From Prosopocoilus inquinatus (taxonomy: Eukaryota; Arthropoda; Insecta; Coleoptera; Lucanidae): a stretch of 64,000 nt of DNA. The translations under genes were made by a program, and so were the position numbers. The stretch spans positions 310,001-374,000 of the forward strand of contig JAYKNF010000017.1 of NCBI GenBank assembly GCA_036172665.1, written 5' to 3'. The notes beneath the pieces were generated by a model. The model saw only the letters and a program-made list of their open reading frames with translations, was not told the DNA's origin and did not search any database. Of the stretch, positions 53,981 to 64,000 are shown piece after piece. Position 1 is the stretch's first letter. The number at the start of each line of letters is the position of its first letter.

Positions 53981-55930
53981 AGTAAGGATCGATTAGATAC
54001 ATCCCAGGAACAACGCTAATGCGTGTTGTTTCGTTTAAAACTATTTCCAGCTCCTGCTGCGTCCGAAAACTTCGTATCTCAGTTCAGAGTTACTGGAGCC
54101 CATCCAAACGTCAAATAACATGATAGATGAGTAAGGATCGATTAGATACATCACAGGAACAACGCTAATGCGTGTTGTTTCGTTTAAAACTATTTCCAGC
54201 TTCTGCTGCGTCCGAAAATTTCGTGTCTCACATTAGAGTTACTGGAGTCCATCGAAACGTCAAATAACATGATAGATGAGTAAGGATCGATTAGATACAT
54301 CACAGGAATAACGCTAATACGTGTTGTTTCGTTTAAAACTATTTCCAGCTCCTGCTGCGTCTGAAAACTTCGTATCTCACTTCAGAGTTACTGGAGTCCA
54401 TCGAAACTTCAAATGACATAGTAGCTAAGTAAGGATCGATTAGATACATCACAGGAACAACGCTAATGCGTGTTGTTTCGTTTAAAACTATTTCCAGCTT
54501 CAGTCGCGTCCGAAAACTTCGTATCTCACTTCAGAGTTACTGGAGCCCATCCAAACGTCAAATAACATGATAGATGAGTAAGGATCGATTAGATACATCC
54601 CAGGAACAACGCTAATGCGTGTTGTTTCGTTTAAAACTATTTCCAGCTTCTGCTGCGTCCGAGAACTTCGTATCTCACATCAGAGTTACTAGAGTCCATC
54701 GAAACGTCAAATAACATGATAGATGAGTAAGGATCGATTAGATACAGCACAGGAACAACGCTAATGCGTGTTGTTTCGTTTAAAACTATTTCCAGTTTCA
54801 GTTGCGTCCGAAAACTTTGTATCTCACTTCAGAGTTACTGGAGCCCATCCAAACGTCAAATAATATGATAGATGAGTAAGGATCGATTAGAAACATCACA
54901 GGAACAACGCTAATGCGTGCTGTTTCGTTTAAAACTATTTCCAGCTTCTGCTGCGTCCGAAAATTTCGTGTCTCACTTCAGAGTTGCTGGAGCCCATCCA
55001 AACGTCAAATAACATGATAGATAAGTAAAGATCGATTAGATACATCACAGGAACAACGCTAATGCGTGTTGTTTCATTTAAAACTATTTCCAGCTTCTAC
55101 TGCGTCCGAGAACTTCGTATCTCACATCAGAGTTACTAGAGTCCATCGAAACGTCAAACAACATGATAGATAAGTAAGGATCGATTAGATACATCACAGG
55201 AACAACGCTAATGCGTGCTGTTTCGTTTAAAACTATTTCCAGCTTCAATGCGTCCGAAAATTTCGTGTCTCATCTCACATTAGACTTACTGGAGTTCATC
55301 GAAACGTCAAATAACATAGTAGCTATGTAAGGGTCGATTAGATACATCACAGGAACAACGCTAATACGTGTTGTTTCGTTCAAAACTATTTCCAGCTCCT
55401 CCTGTGTCCGAAAACTTCGTATCTCACATTAGAGTTACTGGAGTCCATCCAAACGTCAAATAACATGATAGATAAGTAAGGATCGATTAGATACATCACA
55501 GGAACAACGCTAATACGTGTTGTTTCGTTTAAAACTATTTCCAGCTCCTGCTGCGTCCGAAAACTTCATATCTCACTTCAGAGTTACTGGAGCCCATCCA
55601 AACGTCAAATAACATGATAGATGAGTAAGGATCGATTAGGTACATCACAGGAACAACGCTAATACGTGTTGTATCATTTAAAACTATTTCTAGCTCCAGC
55701 TGCGTCCGAGAACTTCGTATCTCACATCAAAGTTATTGGAGTCCATCGAAACGCCAAATAACCTGATGGATGAGTAAGGATCGATTAGATACATCACAGG
55801 AATAACGCTAATGCGTGTTGTTTCGTTTAAAACTATTTCCAGCTCCTGCTGCGTCCGAAAACTTCGTATCTCAGTTCAGAGTTACTGGAGCCCATCCAAA
55901 CGTCAAATAACATGATAGATGAGTAAGGAT

Positions 55931-57080
55931 CGATTAGATACATCCCAGGAACAACGCTAATACGTGTTGTATCATTTAAAACTATTTCTAGCTCCAGCTG
56001 CGTCCGAGAACTTCGTATCTCACATCAAAGTTATTGGAGTCCATCGAAACGCCAAATAACCTGATGGATGAGTAAGGATCGATTAGATACATCACAGGAA
56101 TAACGCTAATGCGTGTTGTTTCGTTTAAAACTATTTCCAGCTTCTGCTGCTTCCGAAAATTTCGTGTCTCACATTAGAGTTACTGGAGTCCATCGAAACG
56201 TCAAATAACATGATAGATGAGTAAGGATCGATTAGAAACATCACAGGAACAACGCTAATGCGTATTGTTTCGTTTAAAACTATTTCCAGCTCCTCCTGTG
56301 TCAGAAAACATCGTATCTCACATTAGAGTTTAAGGAGTTCATCCAAACGTCAAATAACTTGATAGATAAGTAAGGATCGATTAGATACAGCACAGGAACA
56401 ACGCTAATGCGTGTTGTTTCGTTTAAAACTATTTCCAGCTTCAGTTGCGCCGAAAACTTCGTATCTCACTTCAGAGTTACTGGAGCCCATCCAAACGTCA
56501 AATAACATGATAGATGAGTAAGGATCGATTAGATACATCCCAGGAACAACGCTAATACGTGTTGTATCATTTAAAACTATTTCTAGCTCCAGCTGCGTCC
56601 GAGAACTTCGTATCTCACATCAAAGTTATTGGAGTCCATCGAAACGCCAAATAACCTGATGGATGAGTAAGGATCGATTAGATACATCACAGGAATAACG
56701 CTAATGCGTGTTGTTTCGTTTAAAACTATTTCCAGCTTCTGCTGCGTCCGAAAATTTCGTGTCTCACATTAGAGTTACTGGAGTCCATCGAAACGTCAAA
56801 TAACATGATAGATGAGTAAGGATCGATTAGAAACATCACAGGAACAACGCTAATGCGTATTGTTTCGTTTAAAACTATTTCCAGCTCCTCCTGTGTCAGA
56901 AAACTTCGTATCTCACATTAGAGTTTCTGGAGTCCATCCAAACGTCAAATAACATGATAGATGAGTAAGGATCGATTAGATACATCCCAGGAACAACGCT
57001 AATGCGTGTTGTTTCGTTTAAAACTATTTCCAGCTCCTGCTGCGTCCGAAAACTTCGTATCTCACATCAAAGTTATTGGA
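55931..57080. repeat. Four-unit local duplication, 595-bp offset
   Basis: CATCCCAGGAACAACGCTAA followed by GTTGTATCATTT occurs at about 55,941 and 56,536. The offset is four units minus 1 bp, the loss being GTTGCGCCG near 56,446 for GTTGCGTCCG. Only the first two to three units of each copy correspond well. Confidence 0.65.
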
Positions 57081-58596
57081 GTAAATCGAAACGCCAAATA
57101 ACATGATGGATGAGTAAGGATCGATTAGACACATCACAGGAACAACGCTAATGCGTGTTGTTTAGTTCAAAACTATTTCCAGCTTCTGCTGCGTCCGAGA
57201 ACTTCGTATCTCACATCAAAGTTATTGGAGTAAATCGAAACGCCAAATAACATGATGGATGAGTAAGGATCGATTAGATACATCACAGGAACAACGCTAA
57301 TGCGTGTTGTTTCGTTTAAAACTATTTCCAGCTTCTGCTGCGTCCGAAAATTTCGTGTCTCACATCAGAGATACTAGAGTCCATCGAAACGTCAATTATC
57401 ATAATAGATAAGTAAGGATCGATTGGATACATCACAGGAACAACGCTAATGCGTGTTGTTTCATTTAAAACTATTTCCAGCTTCTGCTGCGTCCGAGAAC
57501 TTCGTATCTCACATCAGGGATACTGGAGTCCATCCAAACGTCAAATAACATGATAGATAAGTAAGGATCCATTAGATACAGCACAGGAACAACGCTAATA
57601 CGTGTTGTTTCGTTTAAAACTATTTCCAGCTTCTGCTGCGTCCGAAAATTTCGTGTCTCACATTAGAGTTACTGGAGTCCATCGAAACGTCAAATAACAT
57701 AATAGCTAAGTAAGGATCGATTAGATACATCACAGGAACAACGCTAATACGTGTTGTTTCATTTAAAACTATTTCTAGCTTCAGCTGCGTCCGAGAACTT
57801 CGTATCTCACATCAAAGTTATTGGAGTCCATCGAAACGCCAAATAACATGATGGATGAGTAAGGATCGATCAGATACATCACAGGAACAACGCTAATGCG
57901 TGCTGTTTCGTTTAAAACTATTTCCAGCTTCTGCTGCGTCCGAAAATTTCGTGTCTCACATTAGAGTTACTGGAGTCCATCGAAACGTCAAATAACATAG
58001 CAGCTAAGTAAGGATCGATTTGATGCATCACAGGAACAACGCTAATGCGTGTTGTTTCGTTCAAAACTATTTCCAGCTTCTGCTGCGTCCGAAAACTTCG
58101 TATCTCACTTCAGAGTTGCTGGAGCCCATCCAAACGCCAAATAACATGATAGATAAGTAAGGATCGATTAGATACATCACAGGAACAACGCTAATGCGTG
58201 TTGTTTCATTTAAAACTATTTCCAGCTTCTACTGCGTCCGAGAACTTCGTATCTCACATCAGAGTTACTAGAGTCCATCGAAACGCCAAATAACATGATA
58301 GATAAGTAAGGATCGATTAGATACATCACAGGAACAACGCTAATGCGTGTTTCGTTCAAAACTATTTCCAGCTTCTGCTGCGTCCGAAAATTTCGTGTCT
58401 CACATTAGAGTTACTGGAGTCCATCCAAACGTCAAATAACATGATAGATAAGTAAGGATCGATTAGATACATCACAGGAACAACGCTAATACGTGTTGTT
58501 TCGTTTAAAACTATTTCCAGCTCCTGCTGCGTCCGAAAACTTCATGTCTCACTTCAGAGTTACTGGAGCCCTTCCAAACGTCAAATAACATGATAG
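57081..58596. repeat. Mixed satellite units
   Basis: About ten units. Two neighbours share the rare tail GAGTAAATCGAAACGCC (near 57,080 and 57,229), a single-unit duplication. From about 57,740 to 58,410 the sequence follows the 48.1-48.8 kb cassette, including the 3-bp deletion near 58,345. No gene-like or unique sequence was seen. Confidence 0.7.
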
Positions 58597-59711
58597 ATGA
58601 GTAAGGATCGATTAGGTACATCACAGGAACAACGCTAATACGTGTTGTATCATTTAAAACTATTTCTAGCTCCAGCTGCGTCCGAGAACTTCGTATCTCA
58701 CATCAAAGTTATTGGAGTCCATCGAAACGCCAAATAACCTGATGGATGAGTAAGGATCGATTAGATACATCACAGGAATAACGCTAATGCGTGTTGTTTC
58801 GTTTAAAACTATTTCCAGCTTCTGCTGCGTCCGAAAATTTCGTGTCTCACATTAGAGTTACTGGAGTCCATCGAAACGTCAAATAACATGATAGATGAGT
58901 AAGGATCGATTAGAAACATCACAGGAACAACGCTAATGCGTATTGTTTCGTTTAAAACTATTTCCAGCTCCTCCTGTGTCAGAAAACTTCGTATCTCACA
59001 TTAGAGTTTCTGGAGTCCATCCAAACGTCAAATAACTTGATAGATAAGTAAGGATCGATTAGATACAGCACAGGAACAACGCTAATGCGTGTTGTTTCGT
59101 TTAAAACTATTTCCAGCTTCAGTTGCGTCCGAAAACTTCGTATCTCACTTCAGAGTTACTGGAGCCCATCCAAACGTCAAATAACATGATAGATGAGTAA
59201 GGATCGATTAGATACATCCCAGGAACAACGCTAATGCGTGTTGTTTCGTCTAAAACTATTTCCAGCTTCTGCTGCGTCCGAGAACTTCGTATCTCACATC
59301 AGAGTTACTAGAGTCCATCGAAACGTCAAATAACATGATAGATGAGTAAGGATCGATTAGATACATCACAGGAAAAACGCTAATGCGTATTGTTTCGTTT
59401 AAAACTATTTCCAGCTCCTCCTGTGTCCGAATAACTTCGCATCTCACACTAGAGTTACTGGAGTCCATCCAAACGTCAAATAACATGATAGATAAGTAAG
59501 GATCGACTAGATACAGCACAGGAACAACGCTAATGCGTGTTGTTTCGTTTAAAACTATTTCCAGCTTCAGTTGCGTCCGAAAACTTCGTATCTCACTTCA
59601 GAGTTACTGGAGCCCATCCAAACGTCAAATAACATGATAGATGAGTAAGGATCGATTAGATACATCACAGGAACAACGCTAATACGTGTTGTTTCGTTTA
59701 AAACTATTTCC
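58597..59711. repeat. Partial copy of 46.6-47.7 kb
   Basis: Matches 46,606-47,720 at offset 11,991, including the 150-bp variant with CGCATCTCACACTAG near 59,438 and CGACTAGATAC at 59,504. The match ends where CTCCTCCTG replaces CTTCTGCTG after 59,711. The following 250 bp resemble 22.4-22.6 kb instead, so this is a mosaic. Confidence 0.75.
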
Positions 59712-59884
59712 AGCTCCTCCTGTGTCCGAAAACTTCGTATCTCACATCAGGGATACTGGAGTCCATCCAAACGTCAAATAACATCATAGATAAGTAAGGA
59801 TCGATTAGATACAGCACAGGAACAACGCTAATGCGTGTTGTTTCGTTCAAAACTATTTCCAGCTTCTGCTGCGTCCGAAAATTT

Positions 59885-59959
59885 CGTGTCTCACATTAGA
59901 GTTCAGTAACTCTAATGTGAGACACGTTTCGATGGACTCCAGTGAGTCCACCGAAACGT
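59885..59959. repeat. Double-hairpin unit 9
   Basis: Last hairpin unit. The final arm reads GAGTCCACCGAAA, one mismatch to stem 2. Downstream it continues CGTCAAATAACATGATAG instead of CGTCAAATAAGATAGTAG, so a recombination junction lies just after the hairpin. Confidence 0.95.
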
Positions 59960-60141
59960 CAAATAACATGATAGATAAGTAAGGATCGATTAGATACATC
60001 CCAGGAACAACGCTAATGCGTGTTGTTTCGTCTAAAACTATTTCCAGCTTCTGCTGCGTCCGAGAACTTCGTATCTCACATCAGAGTTACTAGAGTCCAT
60101 CGAAACGTCAAATAACATGATAGATGAGTAAGGATCGATTA

Positions 60142-62766
60142 GATACATCACAGGAACAACGCTAATACGTGTTGTTTCGTTCAAAACTATTTACAGCTTC
60201 TGCTGCGTCTGAAAACTTTGTATCTCTCATCAGAGTTACTGGAGTCCATCCAAACGTCAAATAACATGATAGATGAGTAAGGATCGATTATATACATCAC
60301 AGGAACAACGCCAATACGTGTTGTTTCGTTTAAAACTATTTCCAGCTCCTGCTGCGTCCGAAAACTTCGTATCTCACTTCAGAGTTACTGGAGCTCATCC
60401 AAACGTCAAATAACTTGATAGATGAGTAAGGATCGATCAGATACATCACAGGAACAACGCTAATACGTGTTGTTTCATTTAAAACTATTTCTAGCTTCAG
60501 CTGCGTCCGAGAACTTCGTATCTCACATCAAAGTTATTGGAGTCCATCGAAACGCCAAATAACATGATGGATGAGTAAGGATCGATCAGATACATCACAG
60601 GAACAACGCTAATGCGTGCTGTTTCGTTTAAAACTATTTCCAGCTTCTGCTGCGTCCGAAAATTTCGTGTCTCACATTAGAGTTACTGGAGTCCATCGAA
60701 ACGTCAAATAACATAGTAGCTAAGTAAGGATCGATTTGATGCATCACAGGAACAACGCTAATGCGTGTTGTTTCGTTCAAAACTATTTCCAGCTTCTGCT
60801 GCGTCCGAAAACTTCGTATCTCACTTCAGAGTTGCTGGAGCCCATCCAAACGCCAAATAACATGATAGATAAGTAAGGATCGATTAGATACATCACAGGA
60901 ACAACGCTAATGCGTGTTGTTTCATTTAAAACTATTTCCAGCTTCTACTGCGTCCGAAAACTTCGTATCTCACATCAGAGTTACTAGAGTCCATCGAAAC
61001 GCCAAATAACATGATAGATAAGTAAGGATCGATTAGATACATCACAGGAACAACGCTAATGCGTGTTTCGTTCAAAACTATTTCCAGCTTCTGCTGCGTC
61101 CGAAAATTTCGTGTCTCACATTAGAGTTACTGGAGTCCATCGAAACGTCAAATAACATAGTAGCTAAGTAAGGGTCGATTAGATACATCACAGGAACAGC
61201 GCTAATACGTGTTGTTTCGTTCAAAACTATTTCCAGCTTCTGCTGCGTCCGAAAACTTCGTATCTCACTTCAGAGTTACTGGAGCCCATCCAAACGTCAA
61301 ATAACATGATAGATGAGTAAGGATCGATTAGATACATCACAGGAACAACGCTAATACGTGTCGTTTCGTTCAAAACTATTTACAGCTTCTGCTGCGTCCG
61401 AAAACTTTGTATCTCACATCAGAGTTACTGGAGTCCATCCAAACGTCAAATAACATGATAGATGAGTAAGGATCGATTAGATACATCACAGGAACAACGC
61501 CAATACGTGTTGTTTCGTTTAAAACTATTTCCAGCTCCTTCTGCGTCCGAAAACTTCGTATCTCACTTCAGAGTTACTTTAGCTCATCCAAACGTCAAAT
61601 AACTTGATAGATGAGTAAGGATCGATCAGATACATCACAGGAATAACGCTAATACGTGTTGTTTCATTTAAAACTATTTCTAGCTTCTGCTGCGTCCGAG
61701 AACTTCGTATCTCACATCAAAGTTATTGGAGTCCATCGAAACGCCAAATAAGATGATGGATGAGTAAGGATCGATTAGATACATCACAGGAACAACGCTA
61801 ATGCGTGCTGTTTCGTTTAAAACTATTTCCAGCTTCTGCTGCGTCCGAAAATTTCGTGTCTCACATTAGAGTTACTGGAGTCCATCGAAACGTCAAATAA
61901 CATAGTAGCTAAGTAAGGATCGATTTGATGCATCACAGGAACAACGCTAATGCGTGTTGTTTCGTTCAAAACTATTTCCAGCTTCTGCTGCGTCCGAAAA
62001 CTTCGTATCTCACTTCAGAGTTGCTGGAGCCCATCCAAACGTCAAATAACATGATAGATAAGTAAGGATCGATTAGATACATCACAGGAACAACGCTAAT
62101 GCGTGTTGTTTCATTTAAAACTATTTCCAGCTTCTACTGCGTCCGAGAACTTCGTATCTCACATCAGAGTTACTAGAGTCCATCGAAACGTCAAATAACA
62201 TGATGGATGAGTAAGGATCGATTAGATACATCACAGGAACAACGCTAGTACGTGTTGTTTCGTATAAAACTATTTCCAGCTTCTGCTGCGGCCGAAAACT
62301 TCGTATCTCACTTCAGAGTTATTTGAGCCCATCCAAACGTCAAATAACATGATAGATGAGTAAGGATCGATCAGATACATCACAGGAACAACGCAAATAC
62401 GTGTTGTTTCATCTAAAACTATTTCTAGCTTCAGCTGCGTCCGAGAACTTCGTATCTCACATCAAAGTTATTGGAGCCCATCGAAATGTCAAATAACATA
62501 GTAGCTAAGTAAGGATCGATTAGATACATCACAGGAGCAACGCTAATACGTGTTGTTTCGTTCAAAACTATTTCCAGCTTCTGCTGCGTCCGAAAACTTT
62601 GTATCTCACATCAGAGTTACTGGAGTCCATCAAAACTTCAAATAACATGATAGATGAGTAAGGATCGATTAGATACATCACAGGAACAACGCTAATACGT
62701 GTTGTTTCGTTTAAAACTATTTCCAGCTCCTGCTGCGTCCGAAAACTTCGTATCTCACTTCAGAGT
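60142..62766. repeat. Fourth, partial copy of the 3,424-bp cassette
   Basis: Matches 47,817-50,441 at offset 12,325, and the cassettes at 27.2 and 30.65 kb. It shares the 3-bp deletion near 61,061, GCGGCCGAAAAC near 62,288 and GGAGCAACGC near 62,534. It is more diverged than the other three (for example CTCATCAGAG near 60,227, AATAAGATGATGG near 61,747). It ends where GAGTTTCTGGAGCCC begins. Confidence 0.8.
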
Positions 62767-63064
62767 TTCTGGAGCCCATCCAAACGTCAAATAACATGAT
62801 AGACGAGTAAGGATCGATTAGATACATCACAGGAACAACGCTAATACGTGTTGTTTCGTTTAAAACTATTTCCAGCTGCTGCTGCGTCCGAAAACTTCGT
62901 ATCTCACTTCAGAGTTTCTGGAGCCCATCCAAACGTCAAATAACATGATAGACGAGTAAGGATCGATTAGATACATCACAGGAACAACGCTAATACGTTT
63001 TGTTTCATTTAAAACTATTTCTAGCTCCAGCTGCGTCCGAGAACTTCGTATCTCACATCAAAGT
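62767..63064. repeat. Single-monomer tandem duplication
   Basis: Two adjacent units share the otherwise absent GATAGACGAGTAAGG (near 62,799 and 62,948) and the GAGTTTCTGGAGCCC tail. This is the smallest and probably one of the youngest amplification steps visible. Confidence 0.75.
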
Positions 63065-64000
63065 TACTGGAGTCCATCGAAACGCCAAATAACCTGATGG
63101 ATGAGTAAGGATCGATTAGATACATCACAGGAATAACGCTAATGCGTGTTGTTTCGTTTAAAACTATTTCCAGCTTCTGCTGCGTCCGAAAACTTCGTAT
63201 CTCACATTAGAGTTTCTGGAGTCCATCCAAACGTCAAATAACATGATAGATAAGTAAGGATCGATTAGATACAGCATAGGAACAACGCTAATGCGTGTTG
63301 TTTCGTTTAAAACTATTTCCAGCTTCAGTTGCGTCCGAAAACTTCGTATCTCACTTCAGAGTTACTGGAGCCCATCCAAACTTCAAATAACATGATAGAT
63401 GAGTAAGGTTCGATTAGGTACATCACAGGAACAACGCTAATGCGTGTTGTTTCGTTCAAAACTATTTCCAGCTTCAGTTGCGTCCGAAAACTTCGTATCT
63501 CACTTCAGAGTTACTGGAGCTCATCCAAACGTCAAATAACATGATAGATGAGTAAGGATCGATTAGATACATCACAGGAACAACGCTAATGCGTGTTGTT
63601 TCGTTTAAAACTATTTCCAGCTTCTGCTGCGTCCGAGAACTTCGTATCTCACATCAGAGTTACTAGAGTCCATCGAAACGTCAAATAACATGATAGATGA
63701 GTAAGGATCGATTAGATACATCACAGGAAAAACGCTAATGCGTATTGTTTCGTTTAAAACTATTTCCAGCTCCTTCTGTGTCCGAAAACTTCGTATCTCA
63801 CATTAGAGTTACTGGAGTCCATCCAAACGTCAAATAACATGACAGATAATTAAGGATCGATTAGATACAGCACAGGAACAACGTTAATGCGTGTTGTTTC
63901 GTTTAAAACTATTTCCAGCTTCAGTTGCGTCCGAAAACTTCGTATCTTACTTCAGAGTTACTGGAGCCCATCCAAACGTCAAATAACATGATAGATGAGT
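63065..64000. repeat. Terminal satellite units of the window
   Basis: About six ordinary units with private substitutions such as ACAGCATAGG near 63,274, AAGGTTCGATTAGG near 63,406 and GACAGATAATTAAGG near 63,841. The array runs off the window edge in the middle of a unit, so its true end is not seen. Confidence 0.85.

Larger units (their letters stand above)
46606..55944. repeat. Large block, second copy (9.34 kb, one 3,424-bp cassette)
   Basis: Copy of 26,374-39,136 without one 3,424-bp cassette (12,762 - 3,424 = 9,338 bp, the length seen here). It includes the cassette at about 47,461-50,889, hairpin units 7 and 8, the core block and one 1,792-bp repeat. Scattered differences, such as GTATAAAAC near 49,937 against GTTTAAAAC near 29,706, show that the copies are separate. 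It ends near 55,944, where CATCACAGG becomes CATCCCAGG. Confidence 0.85.
1..64000. repeat. 149-bp satellite DNA array spanning the whole window
   Basis: Landmark words such as AACGTCAAAT recur every 149 bp (for example at 1, 150, 299 and 448), and this continues to the last base. After removing nine 36-bp insertions the length corresponds to about 427 units, all in the same orientation. Units differ at a limited set of positions, mainly GATAAG/GATGAG, ATACG/ATGCG, GTTTAAA/GTTCAAA, CTTCTGCTG/CTCCTGCTG/CTCCTCCTG/CTTCAGTTG, and the ACATCAG/ACTTCAG/ACATTAG tail. No gene, spacer or foreign insertion interrupts the array. Long homogeneous arrays of this kind are typical of eukaryotic centromeric or pericentromeric heterochromatin. 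That location is inference; the tandem structure is seen directly. The satellite family name and host species are not recognised. Confidence 0.98.
13441..64000. repeat. Right array domain, CATAGTAGCTAAG subfamily
   Basis: From 13,441 onward the CATAGTAG unit reads CATAGTAGCTAAG instead of CATAGTAGATAAG. This domain also holds units with CCTGATGGATGAG or CATGATGGATGAG, the ACATCAAAGTTATTGG tail, the ACATTAGAG tail, and all nine double-hairpin units. Multi-kilobase duplications here are nearly identical and nested, so this half was amplified more recently than the left domain. There is no gene content. Confidence 0.8.

Noticed and set aside
1..64000. CRISPR array
   Set aside because: Repeats are regular, but the whole 149-bp unit is conserved; there are no variable spacers of 25-45 bp, no short direct repeat and no cas genes.
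1..64000. Telomeric repeat or subtelomere
   Set aside because: No runs of TTAGG, TTAGGG, TTTAGGG or similar; GATTAGATAC occurs singly inside each unit.
1..64000. Tandem repeats inside a large protein-coding gene
   Set aside because: The 149-bp period is not a multiple of three, so every unit shifts the frame and meets a stop. Only the rare 150-bp units stay open.

Overview
The whole 64 kb window is one uninterrupted tandem array of a satellite DNA. The basic unit is 149 bp and AT-rich: a consensus unit that I counted by hand is about 39% G+C. Roughly 427 units run head-to-tail in one orientation, and the window starts and ends inside the array. I see no unique sequence, protein-coding gene, RNA gene, transposon, CRISPR array, telomere repeat or replication origin. 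The only open frames longer than about 60 codons are on the minus strand. They are translations of the satellite, arise where an indel changes the reading phase, and are not annotated as genes.

A homogeneous satellite of near-nucleosomal length, with higher-order duplications, points to eukaryotic heterochromatin, either centromeric or pericentromeric. The sequence cannot name the species. The consensus keeps about 8-9 CpG per unit where about 5.6 would be expected from base composition. This argues against strong germline CpG methylation and fits many insects and other invertebrates better than vertebrates or plants; that is an inference only.

Layout. From 1 to about 11 kb the array carries a private monomer variant (CATAGTAGATAAG and an ATCATAGTTACTGGTG tail). 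It contains a 15-unit-offset duplication and a roughly 3 kb tandem duplication (4.66-7.64 and 7.64-10.33 kb) whose second copy has lost two units. From 11 to 13.4 kb is a transition. From 13.4 kb to the end a different variant (CATAGTAGCTAAG) is used. This part is built from nested recent duplications with periods of 1,043, 2,718, 1,341, 3,424, 5,256 and 1,792 bp. A block of about 9.3 kb at 46.6-55.9 kb is a second copy of 26.4-39.1 kb, but it holds one copy of the 3,424-bp cassette where the first block has two.

The most unusual element is a double-hairpin unit, present nine times between 16.1 and 60 kb. In it the normal arm A-ACTG-arm B is replaced by A-CAGT-A'-B'-CAGT-B. This adds exactly 36 bp and gives two adjacent stems of 19 and up to 16 bp. 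All nine copies share the same junctions, so they descend from one rearrangement spread by the duplications. One expected copy, near 21.4 kb, is missing and replaced by a copy of a neighbouring unit, which looks like gene conversion or unequal exchange. Nothing here works as an operon or pathway; any function would be structural (chromatin, centromere) or as satellite RNA, and neither can be shown from sequence alone.
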